Source: JAIBJN01 sp963775625
GTDB lineage: Bacteria > Actinomycetota > Thermoleophilia > Gaiellales > Gaiellaceae
NCBI GenBank assembly: GCA_963775625.1
Contig: CAVZJM010000006.1
Span: 186,001-250,000, forward strand
Length of the DNA: 64,000 bases
Direction of reading: 5' to 3'
In this document: in pieces, positions 25,289 to 33,567 of the stretch
Layout: each line of letters begins with the position of its first letter
How positions within the stretch are numbered: position 1 is the first letter of the stretch
Made by a program: the position numbers and the translations under genes
Notes under the pieces: model-generated
Databases searched by the model: none
Told to the model about the DNA's origin: nothing
Seen by the model: the letters and a program-made list of their open reading frames with translations, nothing else

Positions 25289-26422
25289 TCATTCGATCCC
25301 GATGAGCGACCGCAGGCGCTCGACGAGCGTGGTGAGGAGGTCCCGCAGCTCCGGGGAGGCGATCAGGACGGCCGTGACCGCGGCCAGCGCGGCGAGGACG
25401 AAGGCGACCACCATGCCCACGCCGACGCGCGGGCGGAAGAGCCTCGACACGCCGCGGGCGTCCACGAGCTTCTCGCCGACCTTCAGGCGCGTGAGGAAGG
25501 TGGACGCCATCCCGGCGCGGTTGCGCTCCAGGAACTCGATGAGGTTGAACCGCGTGCCCACGGCGACGATCAGCTCGGCGCCCTTCTCGTAGGCGAGGAG
25601 CATGGCGGCGTCCTCGGAAAGCCCGGGCGTCGGGAGAACGGTCGAGGAGAGGCCGAGCCGGTCGAGGCGGTCGCGCCCCGGCGCGCGGCCGTCCGCATAG
25701 GCATGGACGACGAGCTCCGCGCCGGAGAGCAGGGTCTTGTCGCTCACCGAGTCCATGTCGCCGACGATCACGTCGGGCTTGTATCCCGCCGCCGCGAGCG
25801 CGTCGGCTCCCCCGTCGACGCCGATGAGGACGGGCTTGAAGTCGCCGATGTACGGCGCGACGATCGAGAGGTCGCGCTTCGTCTCCGCGCTCCGCGCGAC
25901 GACGAGCGCGTGTCGGTCGCGGAAGCGCGTCCGCAGCTGCGGCATCTGCACGCCCTCGGAAAGGATCGCGGTCTCCTCTCGCAGGTGCAGGAGCGTGTTC
26001 TCTGCGAACGCCTCGAGTGCCTCGCTGACGCGGCCGCGCTGGTCGGCGAGGTCGCGCGCGAGCTCGTCGACCGCGCGCTCGCGGCCGGCGGCGAGGCGCG
26101 AGCCGTTGCGAAAGACGCTGGAGCCGCGGACGACCAGCGGCTCCCCGTCTTTCACCGCGTCGAAGAGCTCGGCGCCGGGCGCGTCGATCAGGCAGACGCC
26201 GCCCTCGACGAGGGCGAGCGGGCCGGCGTTCGGATAGTCGCCCGTCGAGGAGGAGGAGACGTTCACGACCACGCGCACGCCGCTCTCGAGCAGCTCCTCG
26301 GCCGAGATCAGGTCGAGGTTCGGGTGGTCGATGATCGCGATGTCGTCGGGACCGAGGCGCTTGACGAGGCGCTTCGTCCGCTTGTCCAGCTTCGCGGTCC
26401 CGATGAACTCGACGTACGTCAA
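25289..26422 (-). CDS. steA: Putative cytokinetic ring protein SteA
   Basis: 377 aa. An N-terminal conserved domain, then a thiamin-pyrophosphokinase-like core (VLIGVDGGADALAAAG and VIVGDMDSVSD at about 219-228), then one TM helix near 335-356 and a short basic tail. SteA has been linked to the division ring and cell-wall sensitivity in corynebacteria, working with SteB. It starts at a TTG overlapping the recN stop (TTGA). It lies in the tlyA-nadK-recN-steA-steB-pyrG order conserved in Actinobacteria. Confidence 0.88.
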   Translation of the reverse strand: MTYVEFIGTAKLDKRTKRLVKRLGPDDIAIIDHPNLDLISAEELLESGVRVVVNVSSSSTGDYPNAGPLALVEGGVCLIDAPGAELFDAVKDGEPLVVRGSSVFRNGSRLAAGRERAVDELARDLADQRGRVSEALEAFAENTLLHLREETAILSEGVQMPQLRTRFRDRHALVVARSAETKRDLSIVAPYIGDFKPVLIGVDGGADALAAAGYKPDVIVGDMDSVSDKTLLSGAELVVHAYADGRAPGRDRLDRLGLSSTVLPTPGLSEDAAMLLAYEKGAELIVAVGTRFNLIEFLERNRAGMASTFLTRLKVGEKLVDARGVSRLFRPRVGVGMVVAFVLAALAAVTAVLIASPELRDLLTTLVERLRSLIGIE

Positions 26423-28068
26423 CTGCGGCGCACCGTGGAGAGGAACTCGGCACCGCCCAGCATACGTTCAAGCTCGTCCTTCCGCTCCGCGTCCGACAGC
26501 CGCTCGATCCGCGTATGCGTCGGGTCGCCCGGGATCTTCTCGACCCGGAAGTGCGCGTCCGCGGCGCTGGCGATCTGCGGCAGGTGCGTGATCGTGAGGA
26601 GCTGCGCCCGGGCCGCGAGGCGGGCGAGCGCATCCGCGACCGCATGGGCCGTGTGGCCGCCGATGCCCGCGTCGATCTCGTCGAAGACGACGGTCGGCTC
26701 TCCTGCCGACGCATGGGCGACCGCGCGAAGGGCCAGCGCGATGCGGGAGAGCTCGCCGCCGGAGGCGGTCTCGGCGGCCGGCGCGAACGGAAGGCCGGCA
26801 TTCGGGCGGACGAGGAACGAGACGCCGTCGCTCCCGGCCGGCCCCGGCTCACGCTCGGCAAGCTCGACCCGGAACTCGCCGTCGCCCATCCCGAGCCCGC
26901 GGAGCTCCTCGGCGACGGCCTCGGCGAACGGATCCGCCGCCTCGCGGCGCGCCGCCGAGAGCGCCGCGGCGATCGTCTCCGCGCGCTGCTCCGCCTCCGC
27001 GACCGCGCGCTCGGCCTCCGCCAGCGGATCGGCGCCCGCCTCGACCTGCGCCAGCTCGACCCGGGCCGCCGCCGCGCGGGCGAGCAGCTCGGTCGTGTCG
27101 GCCGCGCCGAAGCGGCGCCGCGCCTCCGAGATCCGCTCGAGCTCCGCCTCGACCGCGTCCAGGCGACCCGGCTCGGCCTCCAGGGAGGCGAGGAAGGCGT
27201 GGAGCGTCGAGGCGCCCTCCCGGACGCGCACCTCGGCGTCGCCGAGCTCGGCGGCCACCTCGCCCAGCTCGGGCGCGAGCGGGGCGACGGCCTCGAGCGC
27301 CCTCACGGCCTCGGCCACCCGCGCCGCTGCGCCGCGCTCGTCTCCGTGCTGGGGATCGAGGGCCTCGACGCCGGTCTCGGCGGCCTCGGCGAGCTCGGTC
27401 ACGTGCCGGAGCCGGCCACGCTCGGCGAGCAGCCGCTCCTCGTCGCCGGCCTCCATGCCCTCGGTGCGGGCAACGAGCTCGCCCAGCTCCGCGAGCTGGT
27501 GGGAGCGCCCGGCCGCTGCGCCCGCGAGCTCTTCGCGGCGGCGTCGGGCGGTCATCAGCTCCCGCCACGAACGCCGCAGTTCGAGCCTGCGCCGAAGCTG
27601 CGCGTCCCCGACGAACGCGTCGAGGACGTCGAGCTGGTGCGAGGGTCGGGCCAGCCGGCGCTGCTCGAACTGGCCGGACATCGCGAGAAGCTGCTCGACG
27701 AGCGCGGCCAGATCCTCGCGCGGGACGGCGCGTCCCCAGGCGTACGCGCGCGTGCGGCCGTCGGCGAAGACCCGGCGCGCGGCCACGAGACCTTCCTCTC
27801 CAGCAGGGCGCAGCTCGGCGATCGTCTCGAGCCCCGGCTCGTCGAGGATCCCCTCGGGAAGGTCGAGCTCGGCTTCGACGTAGGCCTCCTCGGCCCCGGG
27901 GCCGAGGTACGCCGCGTCGCCGGGCGCGCCCAGCAGCAGCCCGACCGCCTGCGCCAGGATCGTCTTGCCGGCGCCCGTCTCCCCGGTCACGGCGTTCAGG
28001 CCCGGCGCGAACGCAAGGTCGGCCTCGCGGATGAGGACGAAGCTCTCGATGCGGAGACGACGGAGCAC
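26419..28068 (-). CDS. recN: DNA repair protein RecN
   Basis: SMC-like ATPase acting early in double-strand break repair. Length is 549 aa. Walker A is GETGAGKT at residues 29-36; a long coiled-coil centre follows; the C-terminal half has the signature TASGGELSRIALAL and Walker B PTVVFDEIDAGIGG, ending with the HLPQIAS block. It starts at a GTG with GAGG 8 nt upstream, one of the few unit-internal genes here with a clear Shine-Dalgarno. A conserved hairpin element lies between nadK and recN. Confidence 0.97.
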   Translation of the reverse strand: MLRRLRIESFVLIREADLAFAPGLNAVTGETGAGKTILAQAVGLLLGAPGDAAYLGPGAEEAYVEAELDLPEGILDEPGLETIAELRPAGEEGLVAARRVFADGRTRAYAWGRAVPREDLAALVEQLLAMSGQFEQRRLARPSHQLDVLDAFVGDAQLRRRLELRRSWRELMTARRRREELAGAAAGRSHQLAELGELVARTEGMEAGDEERLLAERGRLRHVTELAEAAETGVEALDPQHGDERGAAARVAEAVRALEAVAPLAPELGEVAAELGDAEVRVREGASTLHAFLASLEAEPGRLDAVEAELERISEARRRFGAADTTELLARAAAARVELAQVEAGADPLAEAERAVAEAEQRAETIAAALSAARREAADPFAEAVAEELRGLGMGDGEFRVELAEREPGPAGSDGVSFLVRPNAGLPFAPAAETASGGELSRIALALRAVAHASAGEPTVVFDEIDAGIGGHTAHAVADALARLAARAQLLTITHLPQIASAADAHFRVEKIPGDPTHTRIERLSDAERKDELERMLGGAEFLSTVRRS

Positions 28069-28128
28069 GGCTAATGCCTCGTCCGGTTCCGTCGCCGGTC
28101 TTCTGACGCGCGAAAAGCAAGTCGGACT

Positions 28129-28179
28129 AGGACGCAGGGAGCCCGCGTACCGGCTGAGGTACGTGGGCGACTGAGGACG
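28129..28179. repeat. Conserved-flank hairpin element, copy 2
   Basis: Same flanks as copy 1: AGGACGCAGGGAGC (28129-28142) and GACTGAGGACG (28169-28179). The stem is GCCC/GGGC (28141-28144 with 28165-28168) plus CGTACC/GGTACG (28146-28151 with 28158-28163), loop GGCTGA. Stem bases differ from copy 1 on both arms while pairing is kept. It lies between the nadK stop and the recN start. Confidence 0.7.
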
Positions 28180-28236
28180 ACGGCCGGCGCCGCTTTGCAG
28201 CCGCTCAGAAGGCCGGAGGCGGAGCCGGGTGAGGCA

Positions 28237-29028
28237 CTAAGGGAACACTTCGTGGTAGCGCGTGAGGAACGTCACCTCGGGAAGGACGGCGAGGCGGCAA
28301 CAGTCGGGCCCGACCGCCGCGGCGATCTGGCCGCCACGCTCGAGCTCGCCCACGGCGTGGCCGTCCACCAGCACCGTGACCGGGAGCTCCTTCGAGCGGT
28401 TCGTGATCCGAAGGTCGAGGCCACGTGGGACGACGAGAGCCCGCGCGCGGAGCGAGTGCGGCGCCACGAAGGTCATCGCCATCGCCTCGAGGCCCCACAT
28501 CAGCACCGGCCCGCCGTTCGAGAGGTTGTACGCGGTCGATCCCGACGGCGTGCAGCAGATCATCCCGTCGCAGGGCTGGTCGCCGAGGTTCTCGCCGGCC
28601 ACCTCCCAGCCGAGGTCGACCATGCGCCCGGGGCGCGAGCTGGTGACGACGACGTCGTTCACCGCCGGGTGGGTCTCGCCGTTCAGGCGTGCCTCGAGCG
28701 TGCAGAGGTCGACGACGCGGAGGTCGCCGTCGAGCGCCCGGGCCAGCGCCGGTTCGAGCTCGCCCCCGTCCACGGTCGTGAGGAATCCGACGCGGCCGAA
28801 GTTGATCCCGAACACCGGCGTCCCGCTTCCCAGAGTCGCTCGCAGCGCGCGCAGCATGGTGCCGTCCCCGCCGAGCACCACCACGAGGTCCAGGCCGTCG
28901 TCCTCCGGCGCGGCGATCTCCGCCCCGGCCGCCGCCGCCTGCTCCTCGACCCGCTGCCGAGCCTCGGCGACCACGTCGGGGCGTCCGGGGGTGGCCATGA
29001 CCGCGATCCTGCGAGCCGGCTCGGTCAC
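28237..29028 (-). CDS. nadK: NAD kinase
   Basis: Phosphorylates NAD to NADP with ATP or polyphosphate. 263 aa from a GTG at 29028 that overlaps the tlyA stop (GTGA). The nucleotide-binding GGDGTML and NAD-site NDVVVTSS are visible. The usual NPSGSTAY block reads CTPSGSTAY, and FVAPHSLRARALVVP follows. The position between tlyA and recN is the standard actinobacterial arrangement. Confidence 0.96.
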   Translation of the reverse strand: MTEPARRIAVMATPGRPDVVAEARQRVEEQAAAAGAEIAAPEDDGLDLVVVLGGDGTMLRALRATLGSGTPVFGINFGRVGFLTTVDGGELEPALARALDGDLRVVDLCTLEARLNGETHPAVNDVVVTSSRPGRMVDLGWEVAGENLGDQPCDGMICCTPSGSTAYNLSNGGPVLMWGLEAMAMTFVAPHSLRARALVVPRGLDLRITNRSKELPVTVLVDGHAVGELERGGQIAAAVGPDCCRLAVLPEVTFLTRYHEVFP

Positions 29029-29759
29029 GCGTCTCCGGCCGCGGCGGCGAGGTGGACGAAGAACTCCTGATTCCCTTTCGGCCCGCGAAGCGGCGAGGGC
29101 GTGACTCCCAGGGCCCGGCCGCCCCACCGGGGAGCGCAGGCGAGGACGTCGTCGAGGACGCGCCGGTGCACCTCGGGATCGCGCACGACGCCCCCCTTGC
29201 CGACGTCGGCGGGGCCGGCCTCGAACTGGGGCTTGACGAGGACGAGCGCGCGCCAGTCAGGCGCCGCACAGGCGAGCGCCGGGGGCAGGGCCTTGGCGAG
29301 GCCGATGAAGGAGACGTCGCAGACGACGAAGGTCGGCCGGAAGGGGAGCTCCTCACAGCGGAGATCGCGCACGTTCGTCCGCTCGAGGACGGTCACGCGG
29401 GGGTCCTCGCGGAGCCTCGGATGAAGCTGGCCGTAGCCGACGTCGAGCGCGATCACGCGGGCGGCGCCGGCCTGCAGCAGGCAGTCGGTGAAGCCGCCCG
29501 TCGAGGCGCCGACGTCGAGGCAGTCCTCGCCGGTGACGTCGATCTCGAGCGCGTCGAGGGCCCCGGCGAGCTTCTCGCCGCCGCGCGAGACGAAGCGCGC
29601 GCCTTCCTCGACCTCGAGCTCGGCCGCATCGTCGACCTGCTCGCCGGCCTTGGAGTGCCCCTTGACCCGGCCCGCGAGGACCAGCGCCTGCGCCTGCGAG
29701 CGGCTCTCGGCCAGCCCACGCTCGACGAGCAGCACGTCCAGGCGTTTCCTAGAGCCCAT
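29025..29759 (-). CDS. tlyA: TlyA family rRNA 2'-O-methyltransferase
   Basis: Methylates ribose of 16S and/or 23S rRNA using SAM; in mycobacteria loss gives capreomycin resistance. 244 aa. An N-terminal S4 RNA-binding domain (RLDVLLVERGLAESRSQAQ) precedes an FtsJ-like methyltransferase with the SAM loop CLDVGASTGGFTDCLLQAGA and catalytic VCDVSFIGL. The ATG at 29759 has the same upstream bases as the small membrane gene at 9022, with CATCAT at the -10 position and no Shine-Dalgarno. Confidence 0.93.
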   Translation of the reverse strand: MGSRKRLDVLLVERGLAESRSQAQALVLAGRVKGHSKAGEQVDDAAELEVEEGARFVSRGGEKLAGALDALEIDVTGEDCLDVGASTGGFTDCLLQAGAARVIALDVGYGQLHPRLREDPRVTVLERTNVRDLRCEELPFRPTFVVCDVSFIGLAKALPPALACAAPDWRALVLVKPQFEAGPADVGKGGVVRDPEVHRRVLDDVLACAPRWGGRALGVTPSPLRGPKGNQEFFVHLAAAAGDA

Positions 29760-29777
29760 TTCGGGATGATGCGCCGT
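29757..29777 (-). promoter_or_regulatory. Leader element copy 2 (tlyA)
   Basis: Identical across the ATG and the 18 upstream bases to the element at 9020-9040. CATCAT lies 6 nt before the ATG. The identity ends abruptly on both sides. Confidence 0.6.
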
Positions 29778-29834
29778 GGGGGTTCCTAACGGTCATGAGC
29801 GGAGAGGGTACCCCGTCACTCAGCCGGCGAACTG

Positions 29835-30596
29835 TCACGAATGAGCGCCCGAGCGAGCGGAGACCAGCTTCGTCACGATCGTCCGCCAGGGCGCCTTCGC
29901 CAGGCCCCGCCTCAGCTCGCCCTCGCTCGCGTAGGTCTCGGCGAGCAGGCGGCCCTCGCAGACGAGGGCGACCTCGTCCGCGCGGAAGGGCCAGGGCGAG
30001 ACCGCCACCTCGGAAGGATCGCCGTCCACCGGCGCCAGCGTGTGGCCGGCGGCCGTCCGCTCCTTCGCGACTCCGTGGAGGACGGCGAGCGAGAGGCCGT
30101 CCCAGGCGAAGATCAGCTCGCGGTTTCGCTCGACCGCTTCGGGGGTCGAGTGCGCCGCGTAGCGCGGGTCGCCGCGGAGCGACTCGAGGATGCGGGCCTG
30201 AAAGTTCCGCTCCCGCTCCAGGTACGCCGTGAGCGCCCGCTGCACGTCCTCGTCGCCTACCGGCGGGAAGCGCTCCACCAGCAGGGTGCCGTGCAGCGAA
30301 ACGAGGAGCGCGGCGTAGCGCGACTGCGGCAGAAGGAGGGCTGCGGCTCCGGACCAGAGCTCCAGGCGCCGAAGCCGCGGCAGCGCCGAGAACGTGTACG
30401 GCAGCCCGGTCTCCGGGTCGCGCTCCGGGGAGCGCTCCCATCCGATCCAGGCGATGTCGTGCTGCTCGGCGCCGAGGCACACCTCCTCCCACGGCTCGAA
30501 CGGCTCGGCCCAGGCACGGGCTATCTGGCCCGAGACCCAGGCGTGCGCGGGCTGGCCTATGACGATCGTGCCTTCGGAGGACGCTCGGTGGAGCAT
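29835..30596 (-). CDS. DUF3891 family protein
   Basis: 253 aa, recognised as the DUF3891 family (recalled, not searched). Conserved blocks are QPAHAWVSGQIARAW, AEQHDIAWIGWE and LSLAVLHGVAKE, with histidines and acidic residues in an HD-domain-like order, which hints at a metal-dependent hydrolase; this is inference. ATG 30596 overlaps the polyprenyl synthase stop by one base (TGATG), so translation is coupled. Function unknown. Confidence 0.75.
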   Translation of the reverse strand: MLHRASSEGTIVIGQPAHAWVSGQIARAWAEPFEPWEEVCLGAEQHDIAWIGWERSPERDPETGLPYTFSALPRLRRLELWSGAAALLLPQSRYAALLVSLHGTLLVERFPPVGDEDVQRALTAYLERERNFQARILESLRGDPRYAAHSTPEAVERNRELIFAWDGLSLAVLHGVAKERTAAGHTLAPVDGDPSEVAVSPWPFRADEVALVCEGRLLAETYASEGELRRGLAKAPWRTIVTKLVSARSGAHS

Positions 30597-31435
30597 CAGC
30601 CGGAGCGGTCGCGGATGGTGTCGACGAGCTCGGCCAGCACGGACGTGTCGGCAGGCAGGGTGTCCAGCCGCTCCTCGACGCGCGCCCGCGCCTCGTCCGC
30701 CAGCTCCCGCGCCCGCTCGACGCCGTGCAGGGAGACGTAGGTGACCTTGCCCGCTGCCTCGTCCTTCCCCGGCGTCTTCCCGAGCTCCTCCGCGGTGCCC
30801 GTCGCGTCGAGGATGTCGTCGACGATCTGGAAGAGGACGCCGAGCTCGTCGCCGAACGCACGCCATGGCTCCCGCTCGGCCTCGGAGAGCTCGGCGACGG
30901 CGGTCGCGGTGGTCACGCCGGCGCGGAGCAGGCGGCCGGTCTTGAGCGCATGGAGCCGCCGGAGCCCGTCCGCGTCCAGACCTCCGTCGATGGTCACGTC
31001 CAGGTACTGGCCTCCGATCATGCCGAGCGTCGCTTCGGCGACCTCGCGCGCGACGTCGGGCGACGGATAGCGAAGCGCGAGGCGGAAGGCCTCGGCCAGC
31101 AGCGCGTCGCCCGCGAGGATGGCGACGTCCTCGCCGAAGCGGACGTGGGAGCTCGGCTGCCCGCGCCGGAGGTCGTCGTCGTCGAGGGCGGGCAGGTCGT
31201 CGTGCACCAGGCTGAAGGTGTGCACCAGCTCGAGTGAGCACCCCGCCGGCAGGAGCTCGACCGGCTCCCGTCCCAGGGCCTCGCCGGTGGCCAGGCACAG
31301 CACCGGCCGGATGCGCTTCCCGCCCCCGAGCAGGGAGTACCGAAGCGCCTCCTCCAGCCTCCCCAGCTCGTCCGCGAAGGGCAGCTCGGCGAGGAAGCCC
31401 TCGATCAGCTCGCGCAGGTCCTCAGGCCGATGCAT
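30596..31435 (-). CDS. Short/medium-chain polyprenyl diphosphate synthase (FPP/GGPP type)
   Basis: Condenses isopentenyl diphosphate with allylic diphosphates. 279 aa. GKRIRP is at 39-44; the first aspartate-rich motif DDLPALDDDD is at 79-88, with two residues inserted as in bacterial FPP synthases; GGQYLD is at 141-146; the second motif VDDILD is at 205-210. It lies downstream of an XseB-like gene, as ispA does in many bacteria. Product chain length (FPP or GGPP) cannot be fixed from sequence alone. Confidence 0.92.
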   Translation of the reverse strand: MHRPEDLRELIEGFLAELPFADELGRLEEALRYSLLGGGKRIRPVLCLATGEALGREPVELLPAGCSLELVHTFSLVHDDLPALDDDDLRRGQPSSHVRFGEDVAILAGDALLAEAFRLALRYPSPDVAREVAEATLGMIGGQYLDVTIDGGLDADGLRRLHALKTGRLLRAGVTTATAVAELSEAEREPWRAFGDELGVLFQIVDDILDATGTAEELGKTPGKDEAAGKVTYVSLHGVERARELADEARARVEERLDTLPADTSVLAELVDTIRDRSG

Positions 31436-31616
31436 CGGCCTCCTTCCGCGCGCGCTCGACTTCCGCCTGCACCTCCTTGGCCAGGTCGGCGAGCTCCTGG
31501 AGGATCTGGACCGCGCGCTCGGGGTCGTCGGCGCTCTCGAGCTCCAGCCGCGCCGATTCGACCTTCTCGAGCAGATCCTGGAGCCGTGCGACGGCGTCGG
31601 GCTGGTTGGCGCTCAT
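31422..31616 (-). CDS. Small helical protein, possible exonuclease VII small subunit (XseB-like)
   Basis: 64 aa, almost entirely helical (LQDLLEKVESARLELESA and ELADLAKEVQAEVERARK). The length and its place directly before the polyprenyl synthase (14-nt overlap) match xseB, whose product is the small subunit of exonuclease VII. However, the sequence match to XseB is loose and no xseA is present in the window. It may instead be an unrelated coiled-coil peptide. Confidence 0.55.
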   Translation of the reverse strand: MSANQPDAVARLQDLLEKVESARLELESADDPERAVQILQELADLAKEVQAEVERARKEADASA

Positions 31617-31668
31617 TGGCCGGTCCCCGGCTCATGAGCGTGGAGAGCGAGCCGAAGGCGAGGGACGG

Positions 31669-32049
31669 TCACGTCTGCTGCGCCTCCCGGGCCAGCCGGC
31701 CGAGGATGCCGTTCACCAGACGGCCTGCGTCCGCGCTCGCGTATCGCTTGGCGAGCGAGACCGCCTCGTCGATCGCCACCTCGACGGGCACGTCGCCCCG
31801 CTCGAGCTCGAACAGCCCCATGCGGACGACGTTCCGCTCGACGACGCCCAGACGGTCGGCCGGCCACTCGTCCGAGGCGGCCGTGATTCGCGCGTCGAGC
31901 TCCCCGGCGTGAGCGGCGACGCCCTCGGCCAGCTCCTGCGCGAACGGGTCGACGTCGCCGTCGTGCAGGCTCACGAGCGGCTGGCCGGTGAGATCCCACT
32001 GGTAGAGGAGCTCGAGCGCAGTCCGGCGCGCGGCCCGTCGGCTCGTCAT
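31669..32049 (-). CDS. nusB: Transcription antitermination protein NusB
   Basis: All-helical protein that binds boxA RNA with NusE (S10) and promotes rRNA antitermination. 126 aa, slightly short. Recognisable stretches are SRRAARRTALELLYQWDL at the start and ERNVVRMGLFELE and VAIDEAVSLAKRYA toward the end. ATG 32049 overlaps the accC stop (ATGA). It closes the accC-nusB unit, a common order after efp. Confidence 0.94.
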   Translation of the reverse strand: MTSRRAARRTALELLYQWDLTGQPLVSLHDGDVDPFAQELAEGVAAHAGELDARITAASDEWPADRLGVVERNVVRMGLFELERGDVPVEVAIDEAVSLAKRYASADAGRLVNGILGRLAREAQQT

Positions 32050-33410
32050 GCTCCCTCCCCCGCGAGCGAGGGAAGCGACGGGCCGACCTCCGCGATGAAC
32101 GCGGTGGTGTACCCCCCGCTCGTGAACGGCTCGCTCTCCAGGATGTCGATCGCCAGCTCTCGCGTCGTGGGCACTCCCTCGAGCTCGAATTCTGTCAGCG
32201 CTCGTCGCGCCCGGCGGACCGCCGCCGGGCGATCCTCCGCCCAGACGACCACCTTGGCGACCAGGGAGTCGTAGAACGGCGGAATCGCGTAGCCGTCGAC
32301 GACGTGTGTGTCGACGCGCACACCGGGGCCGAGCGGCGGCCGGAAACGGGTCACCGTCCCGGGAGCGGGCAGGAAGTCGCGCGCCGGATCCTCCGCGTTG
32401 ATCCGGAGCTCGATCGCGTGCCCGCGCAGCTCCGCACGGCCCGTCCGCGGCAGGCCCTCGCCGGCGGCGATGCGAAGCTGGGCCTGGGCGAGGTCGATCC
32501 CGGTGACGAGCTCGGTCACCGGGTGCTCGACCTGGAGCCGCGTGTTCATCTCGATGAAGTAGAAGCGCCCGTCCGCGTCCAGCAGGAACTCGATCGTCCC
32601 GGCCCCGCGGTAGCGCAGCTCCCTGGTCGCCCGGCCTGCCGCCTCCTCCATCCCGGCTCGCAGCTCCGGCGACACCCCGGGGGACGGGCCCTCCTCCACG
32701 AGCTTCTGATGACGGCGCTGGATCGAGCAGTCGCGCTCGCCCAGCGTCAGCGCCCCGCCGTCTCCGTCGCCCAGCACCTGGATCTCGACGTGGCGCGCGC
32801 CCACGATCGCGCGCTCGACGTAGAGGGATCCGTCCGCGAAGGCGGCCTCGGCCTCGGCGGTGGCGGTCTGGAAGGCGGCCTCGAGGTCGTCCGGGTGGGT
32901 AACCAGCCGCATGCCCCTGCCCCCGCCGCCCGCGGAGGCCTTCAGGAGGAGCGGAAAGCCGACATCGGCGGCGAGCGCACGGACCTGGTCCAGGCTCGCG
33001 ACCCCGTTCGAGCCCGGGACGAGCGGAAGGCCCGCCTCCGCGGCGGCCCGCTTCGCGCGGACCTTGTCCCCCATGATCTCGATCGACTCCGGGCGAGGGC
33101 CGACGAAGGCGAGGTCGTTGTCCTCGCACGCGGCCGCGAACTCGGCCCGCTCGGCCAGGAAGCCCCAGCCGGGGTGGACGGCCTCGCAGCCGGTCGTGGT
33201 GGCCGCCGCGACCAGGGACGGGATGTTGAGGTAGCTCTCCGCGGCCGGCGGAGGCCCGAGGTGGACGGCCTCGTCCGCGAGGTGGACGTGGAGGGAGTCC
33301 CGATCCGCGGTCGAGTAGACGGCGACCGCCTCGATCCCGAGCTCATGGCATGCACGGACGAGGCGCACGGCCACCTCGCCGCGGTTGGCGATCAGGACGC
33401 GGCGGAACAT
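32046..33410 (-). CDS. accC: Biotin carboxylase (AccC-type)
   Basis: ATP-dependent carboxylation of biotin on its carrier protein. 454 aa. The N-terminus FRRVLIANRGEVAVRL, ATP-grasp lid KASAGGGGRGMRLV, SIQRRHQKLVEE and FIEMNTRLQVEHPVTE are diagnostic. The carrier is presumably the biotinyl domain of the neighbouring upstream gene at 33568-35385. ATG 33410 lies 7 nt after TAAGGC. Repeat copy C sits in the gap before it. It could belong to acetyl-CoA, propionyl-CoA or pyruvate carboxylase; the carrier sequence favours acetyl-CoA carboxylase. Confidence 0.93.
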   Translation of the reverse strand: MFRRVLIANRGEVAVRLVRACHELGIEAVAVYSTADRDSLHVHLADEAVHLGPPPAAESYLNIPSLVAAATTTGCEAVHPGWGFLAERAEFAAACEDNDLAFVGPRPESIEIMGDKVRAKRAAAEAGLPLVPGSNGVASLDQVRALAADVGFPLLLKASAGGGGRGMRLVTHPDDLEAAFQTATAEAEAAFADGSLYVERAIVGARHVEIQVLGDGDGGALTLGERDCSIQRRHQKLVEEGPSPGVSPELRAGMEEAAGRATRELRYRGAGTIEFLLDADGRFYFIEMNTRLQVEHPVTELVTGIDLAQAQLRIAAGEGLPRTGRAELRGHAIELRINAEDPARDFLPAPGTVTRFRPPLGPGVRVDTHVVDGYAIPPFYDSLVAKVVVWAEDRPAAVRRARRALTEFELEGVPTTRELAIDILESEPFTSGGYTTAFIAEVGPSLPSLAGEGA

Positions 33411-33463
33411 CCGCCTCGCCTTAGGATCGTCGCCGACCCGCTCCACTTTCGGCACGTTCCGCG

Positions 33464-33524
33464 CGCCACGCATGCGTTTCTCGCCGTTACGCTTGAAAGC
33501 GGGTGGTGGGAGAGGGGTGCCCCT
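33464..33524 (+). repeat. Interspersed ~60-nt element, copy C
   Basis: Contains cgccacgcatgcg, ttctcgccgttacgcttg, aaagcgggtggtgggaga and ggggtgcccct. It is nearly identical to copy A over its right half, and antisense to the flanking accC and carrier-fusion genes. Confidence 0.85.
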
Positions 33525-33567
33525 ATCAGATGGGGGGTCGTGGAGAGGGGCCGGAGGCTTCCGGACA

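Noticed and set aside
24797..27883. Very long open frame on the plus strand (about 1000 codons) antisense to steA and recN
   Set aside because: Low-complexity Arg/Ser/Ala translation typical of the antisense of GC-rich coding DNA. The minus strand holds recognisable steA and recN. Similar long antisense frames elsewhere were dropped for the same reason.
29835..31298. Extension of the DUF3891 frame upstream through the polyprenyl synthase gene
   Set aside because: The upstream part is an Arg/Ala-rich shadow of the synthase; ATG 30596 with a TGATG overlap is the natural start.
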